DNA from: Epiperipatus broadwayi | Taxonomy: Eukaryota; Onychophora; Udeonychophora; Euonychophora; Peripatidae | Direction: 5' to 3' | Length of the DNA stretch: 64,000 bases | NCBI GenBank assembly: GCA_028023455.1 | Contig: JAQFVV010006448.1 | Coordinates: 1,269,431 to 1,333,430 of the forward strand | Shown here: one piece after another, positions 1 to 12,777 of the stretch | Numbering within the stretch: the stretch's first letter is position 1 | Layout of the letters: every line of letters starts with the position of its first letter | Notes under the pieces: generated by a model | Databases searched by the model: none | What the model saw: only the letters and a program-made list of their open reading frames with translations | What the model was told of the DNA's origin: nothing | Made by a program: the position numbers and the translations under genes

Positions 1-1264
1 CTACCTTTGTGATTTGCTATAAAAAAAAATCAGATAATTGCTAATGTTAAGAAAACATTCATTGTCTCATTTTTTCATTATTTTGTGAACAATATTGTTA
101 TTCCTAGAAAGGTTACAATAAATGATTTAGGAGTCTGGTTGAAAAGTAATAATCTTTTTAACATACATCAATGGAAATATTTTTAAATTTAATAGAATAA
201 CTGGGATTATAGCAAACTAAAAAAAAAGTTTTATGAAAGAAATCATGCATTTATTTATTTTATGTAATACTTTTTTTACAATTAATTATTCTTCTGTTGT
301 ACAGAATTCTAACACAAAATGTTATGAGGAAAAATTCAGACTATAATGAGATCGTACTTTAAGAATATAATTTTACAACATTACCTGTGGATAATGAAAC
401 ATGAAAAAAAGAATATTGAATGATGTAATGTGTCTAAGAAAAATCGGTTTATAAAAATTTGATGTATCAGAATTTATTTTTAATATAATATAAGAAGAAA
501 TATAATTTTATTTTATATTAAAAAATATAACTTTAACTGTTATAAAAATTCTTCCATGATTAGAATTCCCATGTTGTTGAAGAAATTATTTTTGCATGTT
601 GATATATTTCATTTGACTTTTCACGATTTCTTAAGTCAATGCAACTTAATCCTTGACTTGTAAAAACTGTATTATATTTGAATGGTTACTAGTCTGTTGT
701 TACATGCTTAATAAATTGACACTGTAAATGGAAATAAAACATATAGAATAAAATTTTACATATGGAAAACAAACTGAAATTGAACAAACTCAAAAGTTTA
801 CTTGAATAATGAACTGTTAAAATTCTTATTGATAATGCTTTTAAAAAATAATAGTAAATGAGATTTAAAATGTATTTATGGAGAAGTTAAATTCAATATA
901 AATGTATAAAAAAGAACATAATAAACACAAATGTACTTAATTATTTAGATAGGTAATTAGTGAATAAGAGGAATAATTTACTAAACTGGAAATTTTCTAT
1001 GTAAGGGAAATATGATAAAAAGTATATGATGCAGATTTGAAAATAATTTTTGAGTGTTAGCATATTTCAATTAAAATATATTTGAAAATATTTTTTTAAA
1101 AAATAAGAAAATATTTTTTTTATTATTCTGTTAGTCATTTTGAACTTAAATATATTGTATAGGGCACAAATGCCATTACATTATTTTTTAAAAAAGAAAG
1201 TTAAAATATAAATGTTCATAAATAAAAGTTAGAATTAAAAATTGAAAACTAAAAGCTTGCAAAC

Positions 1265-1299
<35 letters not shown>

Positions 1300-1690
1300 A
1301 CTTGCATAGATGGAATATTATTAAAAGAAAACTTTATTTAAAAAAAAGTATTTTAAAACTCAATTTTAAGAAAAAACCTAAAAATTTAAAGATAAACAAT
1401 CTACAATAATTAAATTACCTTCTATTGTGTTAAACTCAAAATGAAAATAATTGATGGTTTTAATTAATGCAAAGTAAACAAACCCTTTGGGCAAATTTAT
1501 AATTAAAGGTCAGATAAGAAATATAAAAAATTGTAAAATGTAAATTAAATTAAATTCTAAAGGACAAGTTATACTAAAATAAATAATTCTGAATTTTATA
1601 TAGGTGCAAAATAAATGTTTCTGTGTATTGTTAATCTAGCAGTGGTTTATTTTGTTTTAATCTTAAGATTTATCTCTACTGCTCCATGGG
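1..1690. other. AT-rich non-coding stretch
   Basis: No gene, RNA or transposon signature is visible. The sequence is AT-rich with short A and T runs. Reading frames are short and have no recognisable protein motif. A (CA)n-(TA)n microsatellite lies at 1262-1299. Confidence 0.7.
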
Positions 1691-1691
1691 T

Positions 1692-2164
1692 GAGTGACTG
1701 GAGCATTTTGGTCATATTTATTTAAATTCTCGATCTTACTGTAAGTATCTGCCTACCATATATTTTTTCCAGATTCGAATGGCCTGGTGGCACCTTTGGA
1801 TAGCAGATATGGTAAGACTCTAATACAACCTGACTGTTATAACTGTTGCCAAATGTGGGACCAATTATAATGATTGGGTGTATTAGAGTCTTACCATATC
1901 TGCCATACAAGGGTGGCACCAGGCCATTCAACCTGGAAAATTTATATGATAAGCAGGATACTTACAGAAAGATCCAGAATTTAATTAAATATGACTGAAA
2001 TGCTCCAGTCACTATCTCGTAAAGCATTTCAGTCATATTTATTTAAATTCTGGATCTTACTGTAAGTATCTGCCTACTATATAAATTTTTCAGGTTCAAA
2101 TGACCTGGTGGTGCCCTTGTATGGCAGATATGGTAAGACTCTAATACATCCTGACCATTATAAT
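1692..2164. repeat. Three alternating inverted copies of a ~140-bp unit
   Basis: Arm 1 (about 1702-1842, plus), arm 2 (about 1864-2004, minus) and arm 3 (about 2023-2163, plus) are copies of one unit. They share blocks such as CAGATATGGTAAGACTCTAA and TTACTGTAAGTATCTGCCTA. Between arms 1 and 2 the symmetry extends to AGTGACTGGAGCA at 1692 and its complement ending at 2013. Adjacent arms could fold into long hairpins. The arms differ by scattered substitutions, so this is not a simple assembly fold-back. No protein is encoded. The family was not recognised; a foldback MITE or an alternating-orientation satellite is possible. Confidence 0.8.
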
Positions 2165-2959
2165 ATATAAGTTTGTTTGATGTGCAACTGCTAGGATTGT
2201 GTACCTGAATACATGTTACTAGATTAAAAAAAGGTAAAATATTGCAAAGAATTGGAATGGTGATAAGGAAAAAAGTATATATTTAAAAAAATAATAATTT
2301 TACACTCATGAAAGTACAATAAAAGGAAATGTAACAAATGTTTTGAAAATAAGAGAAAAATCATAGATGTGTAATAAATCATAGAGAATATTTGAAAGTT
2401 ACAATTAGTGAAATAGAAAAATAGCAAAATAAATGGACTATAAATAAGAAAAACGGTTTAAACCAAATCAAATTTTACAATGTTCATTCTGCAATCAATA
2501 GTAAATATCTTATTTGTTTATTCTGAACCCACATATTAAACATAAGACATTAATGGATATGTGGTGGTAATGCCAAACTCATTCAATATTTAGCATTTAT
2601 TTATACATTTTTTTAAAAATAGGAAGTGGTTTTTGTCAGATATCTAAGAAGATACAGAGACTAATGCTCTTAATCAAAAGAGTTGGACAAGTTTCTGACA
2701 AATATCTGTTAAAAAAATAAAAAGTGAAAAAAAGTTTAGAAGTAACTTTAGATGATATGAAAAATAAATGCAAATATGATGTATAAAAAGCCAATAGGGA
2801 AAAAAGCAGAGGAAATAAATAAAAAAAATTAGAAAAAGTATATAAAATATGAAACTAGAAAAAAATTGATGCTATAAATACTATAGGGAGTTGATGTAAA
2901 AAAAAATATTGGGAAATATATTTGAAAAAAAAAAAAGAAAGCAATTATTAAAACAGAAG

Positions 2960-3034
2960 ACACACACACATATATATATATATATAATATTAAAATACAC
3001 ACACACATATATATATATATATAATATTAAAATA
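2960..3034. repeat. Tandemly duplicated (CA)n(TA)n block
   Basis: A block of (CA)5, (TA)9 and AATATTAAAATA occurs twice head to tail with a period of about 37 bp. This looks like a slippage or unequal-exchange duplication of a compound microsatellite. Confidence 0.85.
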
Positions 3035-3394
3035 AATAGAAAATATAAATAATTATTTTTTTTTTAATTAGGATAAAGTCTCTGACTTTGATAATGAGAT
3101 GATTGTAAGATTTATAAGAAACATTTATTACAAAAGAAATGATTATTAACATAAACCAGTATCTGAAAGATAAGAAAATATTAACAATAACAGTTGAAAT
3201 GCAATAGTATTTTATTTTGAGAATCAAATGCAAATATTGTATTTTATGTACATATAACATACATAGTCATATTCTGTCTATCATCAGTACATTTCTTTTC
3301 CTAATATTTTTTGTGAAAGTCTAATAAATAAGAGAAATAAATGAATCTTAAGGAAAAATAAATAATTAAATATAAACATGCACATATACACACA

Positions 3395-3490
3395 ACACGT
3401 ACAATTAAAAGGCAGTCAACACTTAGACAATCCCAATATCAATACAATCAACAATTTCAAACTGCTGTCAAAGTAACCTCCTTTTAACAA
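3395..3490. repeat. Dispersed repeat shared with 58.01-58.09 kb
   Basis: About 90 bp aligns with 58005-58095. Shared blocks include TAGACAATC, ATTTCAAACTG and CCTCCTTTTAACA. The 58-kb copy abuts a (TA)n tract on its left. The element family was not recognised; it could be the terminus of a PLE or SINE. Confidence 0.65.
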
Positions 3491-3666
3491 GAAATATATA
3501 TTTATAATAGTATTTAATAATGGGTATTTTTAATAATTATAATCATTAATAATGAGGATTATATTTTATTATAATTAAATAAATTATTTTTAAATAAGAT
3601 TATTTTTCAAAATAATAATTTTAATTATACAAGTAATATAAAAATAGAATTAATATAATAAAATCA

Positions 3667-3679
3667 ATGTTATCACTAT

Positions 3680-3713
<34 letters not shown>

Positions 3714-3726
3714 ATAGTGATAACAT
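3667..3726. repeat. Perfect palindrome centred on (TA)n
   Basis: GTTATCACTATATCA on the left is matched by its exact reverse complement on the right across a (TA)n core. A second (TA)n run follows directly to about 3749. The structure can form a cruciform or hairpin. Confidence 0.85.
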
Positions 3727-4772
3727 ATATATATATATATATATATATAATGTTCTAGCTTGTCATTAAAGTTTGCATATTAATAATATATATAGTTAGA
3801 TGATAGCAAGGGTGATATTTGAAAAGCATATTAATAATAAATTAATTAAGCCCCAAATACATTTTTTTTCCTCTTTAGTTTATTAGATAAACTATTCAGA
3901 TTTAGCATTCCTAAACTATATTATTTTAATGAAATTCCTCTTAGCATGTTTTAAGTATGGTAATTAGCGAACTGGAGTAAAGTAGTTTTTCAGAATGAAA
4001 GTATAGTATTTTGCACATTAGTTTTAATTTTCATAATTAATATTCTTTAGTAATCATTACAAGTGTGATCTTACAAAGCACCATATGTGCAATACACCTT
4101 GCTATTCTTTCTTTGTAAAAGGGCTTAGGTATAGTGCCTCCTATTATTAGTTCAAACAGCCTCCTTAGAACTGGAACAGGAGGGTCTAAAACTAATTGTA
4201 AAGGTGCTTCAATCTCTTGAACTAAGATTCACATTATGCTAGCAAGTTGTATGGTCTTAGGGAACTGAATACATGATACTGAATCCCATGACGAATTATA
4301 CAATTGTATCACAATTATTATTTAGTAATTTAGCACTGCAGTATCAGAAGCTCCTCTACAATCACCAGTTCATCCCATCTTATTATTGTTAAACAGTTCA
4401 GTATTGATCTGAATGTCTAATCTAGTTTAATTAAGTAATCTGTATTGACAAAGCATTCAATATTATTTCTATAGAATACAATTTACTAGACCATATTATT
4501 AAATTAACTAAACACTGCCTTTCAAATATATATTTTATGTATAATGGACAATATTATACACAGACTTTTGGTACCCTGATAGTCTCACCAATATCAGGAG
4601 TAATAGCAGATTTATTTATGTAATATATAAAAATTCTTGTGATAAAGTCAGCACCTTTAAAATCTCTTATTTGGCTCAGATACATAGATGATACATTTGT
4701 TATCTGGCAACATGGTAAAGACAGCTCAAGATTTTTTAACACATAAAAACAATATGCACCCTAATATTAAAT

Positions 4773-4991
4773 TTGCAATGGAAACTGAAACAGAACTTCC
4801 TTTTCTTGTGTGTCACTAAGATAAGTAATAATCTTTTATCATTTTCAATTTTTAGAAAACCTACAAACACTGATAGATATTTAAAATTTTTATCTCATCA
4901 TCATCCAGCTCAAATAATTTCTGTTGCAAAAACACTATTCACCAGAGCTATTAACTTTTTTCAGATAAATAAAATCCTGAAAATAAAATAA
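4773..4991 (+). pseudogene. PLE polyprotein fragment (connector after RT palm)
   Basis: A 72-codon open frame corresponds to the stretch between the RT palm and the endonuclease. The blocks LLSFSIFRKPTNTDRYL and HHHPAQIISVAKTL align with the minus-strand copy at 21317-21667, which reads LSFSIYRKDTHTDRYL and HHHPTQIVSVAKTLL. It is an open fragment of a broken PLE ORF and not an independent gene. The apparent start methionine lies inside the family alignment. Confidence 0.8.
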
Positions 4992-5663
4992 ATCATATAA
5001 GCAATATTTTATCAGCTAATGACTATAATAACAAAACAATGCACCAAGCCTTCAAAAGCTAAACAATCAACTAAAAAAAACAAAAAAAAATATTAGAATT
5101 TGTATTCCTAACATAAAAGAAACTACAGAAAGTATTGGACATATTCTAAAATATTATAATATAAAGACAACATATATAATTTACCAAAAAATTTACAGCA
5201 TTACAACTAAACATAAATATTCAACACTTCTTGAAACTCGTGAAGTTTCTGAAATTCCATGTAATACTTGTGAAGCTTTATATATAGGCATGATGAATTG
5301 TCACATCAATGCTAGAAGAGATGAAAATATTAATGCAGTTAAGAAATACTCATTAGCAGCACTATCTCTCCATGCTATTGATACAAGTCATGGTATTGAT
5401 TATCTGATAAGGGAATACTATCCAGATGTAATACTCTACAACAATGTCAGATAATAGAGGCCAATTAGATCTTTAAAATGTCAGATATGTCAACAAAGGT
5501 GATGATATATGCAAATTACCTTCTATTTAGAAATTTTTTAAAAAAATTCATTAATCTAAATAATTTCTTGCAATTATCATTTTTGTTTTCTATTATCAGA
5601 ATGTTTATTATTGTTAACCGTTAGGGTTTATAATCCCTTTACAGTTAATTTGTATTTGTTACC

Positions 5664-5693
5664 CAGTTGATGACCAGTGAAACCTGGTCAAAA
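5664..5693 (+). other. Decayed hammerhead-like motif at PLE 3' end
   Basis: UUGAU is followed by a 6-bp perfect stem GACCAG/CUGGUC with a 6-nt loop, then AAAAC. PLE terminal repeats are known to carry minimal hammerhead motifs with the order CUGAUGA, stem II, GAAAC. Here the first C and the G of GAAA are substituted, so it should not cleave. The position just before the (TA)n tract fits a PLE terminal repeat. Confidence 0.4.
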
Positions 5694-5712
5694 CATTTGT
5701 TTACATTTTTTA

Positions 5713-5713
5713 A

Positions 5714-5746
<33 letters not shown>

Positions 5747-5760
5747 TATATATATAAAAT
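5713..5760. repeat. (TA)n microsatellite at PLE end
   Basis: Two (TA)n runs are separated by AAAATA. They abut the 3' end of the PLE relic. Confidence 0.9.
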
Positions 5761-5765
5761 ATGTA

Positions 5766-5830
5766 TACATCAATAAAATATTATCTGTGTATATATATAT
5801 ATATATACACAGATAATATTTTATTGATGT
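5766..5830. repeat. Perfect palindrome centred on (TA)n
   Basis: Each arm carries CATCAATAAAATATTATCTG or its exact reverse complement, meeting in a TGTG(TA)nCACA core. The total length is about 65 bp with no mismatch. Like the palindromes at 3667 and 39562, the centre is a TA repeat. Confidence 0.9.
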
Positions 5831-6721
5831 ATGTAGCTCATGGAAATGTTTGATTTAATATATAAGAAAAAATGAATTAAGTTTGGGGTTTCTATACAAA
5901 TATTATGTATGGGAAATTGGATTGTAATATGCCCTATATGGACTGCTTGACAAAATGTTTGCTTTTTATGTATCTGTATTGGAAGAAATTAGTTGACTTC
6001 TGGGCTTATGAATAGTTGTGATAAAGGCACAGATGTGATAAAACTCACTGGAAACTTGAGTTACATCCTGGCCAATGTTATTTACATTAAATCATGCTAA
6101 GACTTAACAGTTGGTCAAATGTCAGAAAAAATAAAATATTTTTTCAATAGTTAAAAAAATTTAAAGAATTTTAGAAATCTTTGAAAAAATTGAAATAAAG
6201 TTCAATATGAGTTATGAAAAAATTCTAGAGATTTTTATCTGGATGATTTTCAATCTTGGGTAAATTAAAAAACAGGTAGATTTGTGAGAATAACAAATCA
6301 GGTGAAATGGTAATAGTAATAAAATTGTTCACCTGCTTTTGAAACTAACAGTAGCAAATTCTGCATACAGTAGTGATACTCAGTGTTAGCCTTAGTAATT
6401 AATCAGAGCAGGAAGTCATGCATTGAGCAGAACTACTGTACAGAGAATTTGATACTGCTAATAACAGCTTGTGTAAACACATGAATTGGTTAACATGTGA
6501 TGTGTTTGTGCCTTTAAAATAAATAATTAACTCTACTTTATTAGAACTAAAGATTATACACCTAATTTATATTTGATTGAGTTCTTGGAATAATCAATCT
6601 ACCACTGCATTAATCCAAAACACTGGCTATTTATATGCATTTTCTTTTGATTGTCAATGATGTCTTTTTCTTAAACGTCCCAAATAAATTTGAAAAAGTA
6701 TAATTAAATTGTACTTTTAAA

Positions 6722-6779
<58 letters not shown>

Positions 6780-9750
6780 TAAACTTAAATAGTATATCTG
6801 CTGTATAATATTGATAAGATTTTTGAAAGGATGTTCAAATAAAATTGAGAGTTGTAATTATGTAAATGACTTTGTTAATATGCTAAATTATAGAGTAAAA
6901 CTAAATATTATGATTGCTGTGTGGTTGGGAAAACTGTCCATAATAAAATAATATACTAAAAGTCCTATTAAATAAAGTGCTAAAAGCTAATTTTAAAATA
7001 ATGACTTAAAATTAAATAAGCTAATGTATTTTAAATAAAAATTAGATTTAATATTTGTGTTATAAATTATGTATAGAAAATAAAATATTTTATGGTGGAC
7101 AAATGTATTTACTTTATTACAGTTTAAATAATTTTAAAATTTATCTATTCCAAGTTGTATACTTATATGTTATTATTTTATAATATAATATTTTGCAATA
7201 AAATGTTTAAGATAATTCTGTTTTCAGACATTAATTATAAAAATTGTTACATATTGTCTGGTTTTAAGTCATGTGACCAGCAAATAATCATACTTTTGTG
7301 CTTACAAGGTTTCTAAAGAAAGTTTCAAAATTGCTTTACAATTGCTTAAAAATTGAAACATTTGTGTATCATAAAAAAGTAAATGTTAGAAAATTTTTTT
7401 AAATGGACAGTTTTAAAATAAGCGTAGTTAATAAAGTTAAGTTTTAAAAGTAGATACATTAAAATTAAAGTATTATTTTAAAAAAAAGTTATTTTAAAGT
7501 GTTTAATTTGTTTAAGTAAAATTGTTTTAGAATTAATTTTTTGTAATAGTATTTAATATTTAATATGAGTCATGCACTTATTTCTAAATTTTAATTGCAC
7601 AAGCTTGACTAATATGTAAATTAGATCATAAGTTAAAGAGTAAATAACCAATCAAAATTTCAGTTTAATTTGATATAAAAGTAGATGCTCTCATTTTTTT
7701 AGCTTGTTTAATAACATAATAACTCTCTTAATAACTTTTTAAATTATTATCAATATTATTATCATATATTAACACTGAAGTATTGCTTAGTTTTCTACTT
7801 AAAATTATTATTTTAAAGAAAAGTTTTTGAAGGATTAACAATTTGCTAAGTTAAAGGAATAATGCAGCCATAAATAAAAAATAATTCTCTATTGGTCATT
7901 TTAATAAAGCTTAAGCCAACTTCACAACAAAATATGGATTTAATACCAACAATAATGTATTCAAAACAATTAATGATGAAAGTACAGTAAATAAAGCAAG
8001 GTATAATTTTAAATATATTATGGGAAAATTTATATCTTAATTATTTTTAATATTTTGGACATTGGCAAGAAGCTTGAGCAGAAATATTATTTTAAAAGTT
8101 TAACATTTCTATGCATTATATTTTAAAGATAGACAAACTTTATTTGGAGAACAAAAAATTATATGGAAAAAACTTAAATTTTAATATTTTGAAAAGTTAA
8201 AAAATGAATTTAATATTGAAGCTAGAATAAAAAGTTATCATTGATTCTTACATTAGTAACTGGGTATGTCTTTTCTTAAAAAAAAGTTGCGGTGAATTTT
8301 TTTTTAAAAAAAATATTGTTTTTTAAAAAAGTTTATTACAAACTTCTCTTGAAAATGATTAAAAAGAAAAACCGATATTATTAAGAATATATTTTTACAT
8401 GACAAATCATTATGGAAAAATATCATAAATTGTTTAATATCATAAATTATTAGTATAATATGAAATGGGTTTTTGTAAAATTATTCTTCAGAAAAAGAAA
8501 TAAATGGATAATTAAAAAATATTATCCTGACTAAAGAAATATAACTTTATAAATGACCTTCCCTGAATTACTATAAAATGATATTTTGAAATGGAATATA
8601 AAATACATATTTTCAGTAAAAATATGCATGGATTTATATCACTGACAAAAGTGTATCCAAAGCCATTAGGATCAAAGTAAACAGGAAAAACTCCGGAGAT
8701 TATTTTTAAAACGTTCCCAAGTGATATCACATTTCAATAATTATTATCCTGAAAGCTGCAGACAATAAACTGTATTTTTAAAGACTTTCATCACAGGATT
8801 AATGATTATTCTTCAAAATAATTTTGGATACAAAAGTCAACTTCAGTTTCTTTTTTTTTTTATCATTTATGAGTTTATATGCCATGTGAGAAGAGAAAGT
8901 TTTTGTTCTAAAGCTTTAGACAGTAGTGGTGTAGTGGTCGCCTTAGCAACAAGTATTGGGGAGAAAACTTCTATGAAATTATTAGAAGAAGGACACTTTT
9001 TTAATTTGAACTTTATGGAGAGTTGGAGTTTTTGTAATTATACTTTTTTTTATCATTTCACATACTATTGTTGTATTAAATTTTATTAGTGTAGAGTAGA
9101 AAAATTACACTTAAATATAATATTAAAAAATATTTTAGTATTTTGTAAAGTTTTCATAAACATTTTAAGATATGATAGTGATGTTGAGTGAATGTTATTA
9201 TTGAATGTTATTATTATTTAATATATTTTTTTTATATTAAATATTGGACAAGAAAACATCTAAGAGTGACTGACAAGAGTAGGGTCACTAGGTAAATCTT
9301 GTAAAATATATTAAATTTATATAGTGTATATTTTATTATTTTCTAGAATTGCTTAGAATATTTTATATCACTTTGTTATATGGATGTATGAACATGCGTG
9401 TGCATTAATTACAGATAAAACTTTATCATTATTCTAGAGATATAAGCCATGATTTTTAGAAAGATATGCTTACATGCTTTTATTTTTCTATATTACTATT
9501 GTAATATAATTTATTAATACTTATAATTTTTATATGATTCTTTAATGGATGAACCCTATTTTAGAAATATTTTAATTATTGATTTTAATATCTTAAAGCA
9601 AAATCATTTGTATTTTTATTGCTCAGTTTTAAAAGTGAATAAACCATTTCTTGTAGTATTTTTTAGATTGTTAATGTCATACATAAATTTTGTTTATTAT
9701 TTAGAGTAGTGCTAGTAATTTTGCAATGTAGGTTGATAAATCTATTGTAA
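5831..9750. other. Long AT-rich stretch without recognisable features
   Basis: Apart from the (TA)n tract at 6724-6778, no coding, RNA or repeat signature was seen. A 95-codon open frame at 8802-9089 has no recognisable motif and is not supported as a gene. Confidence 0.6.
6724..6778. repeat. (TA)27 microsatellite
   Basis: About 55 bp of uninterrupted TA dinucleotide, one of the longest in the window. Confidence 0.95.
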
Positions 9751-11890
9751 AGTTTTAATTGATAGTGACATTGGGATTAAGAAAAGAAACCATTGGATGC
9801 TTATATGTAGGATCTATGGAGGAAGTAGGAAAGTAACCTATATTATCTTAGTAATTTATGCAAGTACAGATAATGTAGCCCTGTGTCTTGCATATTTTTT
9901 CTGTGGACAGTGTTTTTCTTGATATTTTGTATTTTAAAAATGTTCGAGTGAGAGCTGAATAAATAGCCTGAACATTATTATTATATCTGAGGTTATTAGA
10001 CAGAGAAGTCATAAATTTCCGTTAGTCTGTATCCATGTAGATTATTCCATATATTTTATACTATTGAGTCTTTACTCTAGTTAGTTCTTTATGATTTTTC
10101 ATCATATGACTATCTTATTTCAACAGTTATTGCATTGTATAGCAGTGTATTTTATGATATAAAATAATGAATAATTTTGAATTGTAGTAAAGTTATTTTG
10201 AAAGAAGATGAGATAGGTTTTCTTGTTTTGGTTTATGTTAAAGTCAAATACAAATGAGATTAAAAGTAAATATTAACAGTAATAATAAAGAATGATAGAC
10301 ATTTTTCATAGTTTTATTAAACTATTTTGAAAAACATAAAAGAGATGATAATTATTCATGAGATTTTTGAATAATTTTGATTTTTTGATTTTAATTGTTG
10401 ACGCATGATTTTGGAAAAAATAAAACATCCAAAATGAACAACACAAAATAGAATGAATGCTTATATTTTATGAATATTGTTTTATAGTTTAAACACACAT
10501 ATAAGGATTTTATATTTTAGAGAATAGTACCAGGCAAAATATGTAAAAGAACCTCAGTAATATTACTTTATTAAAGTCAATTTTTATTTATCGAATATAC
10601 CAAGTAAAGTACTTAAAAAAACACAAACAATATCATATTAAATAAGTTTAGTTGATTTATTGTAAAAAATATTGAAACATATTTTATAGATTAATATTAT
10701 TTAAGTATTTCATTTTATATTTGTATGTACACTTTCGAAAATCATATGTTCTAGCTATGTTAATTAATATATATTTTTTATTAAACTATAAGAGTATTCT
10801 TAAATTGGTATTATATTATAAATAAACGTGCAAAAAGTATATAAGTCAGAGTAAAGGCGTATTTACTTGTTGATTTATTTTTTTTAGTGTGGAAGTATGT
10901 AACTTAATATTATTTTCATTAGTTTGATATTTGTTAGGTTTTATTAAACACAATTGTAAATTGTGTATATAGTTTATTAAATATATAGGATAATATATTT
11001 TGTAATACTTATTTTTATAAAACTTTATGATTGACAGATACCAAGATAAACATAATATTTGCATAGTAAAGATATAATTATTTACTTAAGAAAGCACAAT
11101 GATTCATAATATAATATAATTGAGAATTTTTTTTCATTAATATTATTATTATGATTATAATTAATTGCATAATTTATTGCATAGAATTTTAATGATATTT
11201 GTTGCCACACATTCTCAGATTATATCAGATTATATTCTATTTAATATGCCACATGAAAACTAAAATATTATATTATATTATTATTGTTGTTATCATTATT
11301 ATTGTTGGTTACCATAATATTAAATAGTGGATAAGATTAATAATTATTTAATGAAGAATAAGATTATTTATTTATTGTTAGTTAGGTGTAGTTGAGGATT
11401 ATACAAAATCCCTTATCAGACTTGACTACAGGAGATTGTAAATTGATTAGAATAATTTTAATGAACCTGAAATTATTATAGTTATTTTATTTTAATAAAG
11501 AGATTAGGATTTATTTAATAACATTACACTAAATTAACTATTATTATTTTAATGTTGTAGGAATGCTATGAATTTATTATTATTTGAAATAATAGGGGAG
11601 GGGGTAGTATTCTTATGCCATCGACATTGTATCCTTTGGGATATTGGCTCAATGTAATTCTTTACTGCTTGTACTTCACTTTTTGTCTCATGATTTATTA
11701 ATATTGTATTTATTTATTTTATAAACCAAACCATTTATTATTTATTAATTAGATAGATCTAGTTAAATAGTAGATATTATCATAGGATATCTGTATTATT
11801 GTTTATATGTATTTTAGTTGAGCGTAATCATTTTATCTGAGCCAGTCATATTTTCCTATTATTATATTTCCAGTTAGTGAGGGTACTATA
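9750..11890. repeat. Segmental duplication copy 1
   Basis: Two blocks here recur in the same order and at nearly the same spacing about 4.4 kb downstream. Block a (9755-10080) matches 14110-14430, sharing GGACAGTGTT, AGCTGAATAAATAGC and GGTTATNAGACA. Block b (about 11170-11720) matches about 15550-16110, sharing ACAAAATCCCTTATCA and TTCTTATGCCAT. Divergence is considerable, so the duplication is old. No ORF is conserved between the copies. Copy 1 is interrupted on the right by the (TA)n at 11890. Confidence 0.7.
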
Positions 11891-11980
11891 TATATATATA
11901 TATTGTGCCCTTTTCTATAGGTCAATGATGGTTATATATGGTCAATTACTAAAAAAATTTAAAATTAATATTATATAGTA
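11888..11980 (+). repeat. (TA)n plus terminus of an unnamed repeat, shared with 56.0 kb
   Basis: After (TA)n comes TTGTGCCCTTTTCTATAGGT and then GTCAATTACTAAAAAA. The same sequence occurs in reverse complement at about 56010-56080, again directly beside (TA)n. Homology spans roughly 70-80 bp and then fades. It looks like the end of a dispersed element that inserts at TA repeats. Confidence 0.7.
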
Positions 11981-12405
11981 TTTAAAATTATAAACTATAG
12001 TTAAGCAATAAAGGGTTAATATAATATATTTAATAAGAAGTATTGTGATGGTGAGGATTGCAACTAGTTCTATCTTTTACTAAATTATTTTTCAAAATTT
12101 TATATAATCATTTTAAAATAATATAAGTAGCAAATTTATTAAGACAGATAAAAATAGACTAAACACCGGAAATGTTTACGTGACTGTCTGGAATATTTTA
12201 TGTATAAGCACCAGTTTAGATTAATACAAATAATTAAAATATTTAAATAATATATTATAAAACTGGATGGAATTGTCACACATTATAATAAAAAGATAAG
12301 ATTGTACATTTTATTAATTATTGTTTCAAAATTATTTAGAAGTAATTAAATTGTAATAGATAATAATTAATTTAAAAATAATAATAGGTTAATATTTAAG
12401 TCTAT

Positions 12406-12552
12406 TACGTCATCATTTTAAAACTTTAGAAAATGTTTACAAACCAAAGTAGGGAGTGACCAATAAAAAGATAGATTTTGGCAGACAAGAGAAAACGCGC
12501 CAATTAATTGTATAAACTAGGAGAACAAAAATGTGTTGACTCCAGAGCAGAG
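12406..12552 (+). promoter_or_regulatory. Candidate Pol II promoter with short first exon
   Basis: In order there are TACGTCA (CRE-like, 12406-12412), CCAAT (12460-12464), a CpG-containing ACGCGCC (12495-12501) and TATAAAC (12511-12517). Initiation would be expected near 12540. CAGAG|GTAAAA gives a plausible splice donor at 12553, and CTAAC followed by CCACAG gives an acceptor ending at 12727. That implies a 175-bp intron leading to the ORF at 12778. TATA and CCAAT matches are common by chance in AT-rich DNA; the ordered spacing is the argument. Confidence 0.35.
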
Positions 12553-12777
12553 GTAAAATTTTAAGCTCTTTAAAATTTATTTCTTTCTTCAATTATTAGT
12601 CAATTTTATTGGAATTTTTAATAAATATCTTTGAAAGAAGCTAACTAACATTTTAAAATCTTTCGAAGCGAATCTAAGAATAAAATTTTAAAAAAGTTAT
12701 CATAATAATGTTTCACTAACTCCACAGTTACCTGCCAGTGGATTCTATTAAAATATAATCTAAATTTTCAATAAAAC

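Larger units (their letters stand above)
2165..4400. other. AT-rich non-coding stretch with microsatellites
   Basis: No coding or RNA gene is supported. It contains a duplicated (CA)n(TA)n block, a dispersed-repeat copy and a (TA)-centred palindrome, which are listed separately. The short open frames are typical of random AT-rich DNA. Confidence 0.65.
4400..5710 (+). mobile_element. Penelope-like element, degraded RT plus GIY-YIG copy
   Basis: This is a plus-strand relic of the PLE family also present at 20.6-22.3 kb. Frame-hopping translation gives the RT palm region: a Y-x-YNGQ block near 4540, a GTP block near 4570, a block reading ISGVIADLF near 4592-4615, and the catalytic Y-I-D-D-T-F-V-I-W around 4678-4705. 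It continues into the HHHPAQI region near 4900 and the C-terminal GIY-YIG endonuclease (PCNTC then LYIG near 5260-5290, ARRDE near 5310). PLEs normally encode one protein with an N-terminal RT and C-terminal EN. Here the N-terminal third is missing and stops and frameshifts are frequent, so the copy is dead. It ends in the (TA)n tract at about 5713, the usual context of these elements in the window. Confidence 0.85.

Noticed and set aside
8802-9089. 95-codon ORF as a gene
   Set aside because: Low-complexity Phe/Tyr-rich product without motif in a long feature-free stretch.
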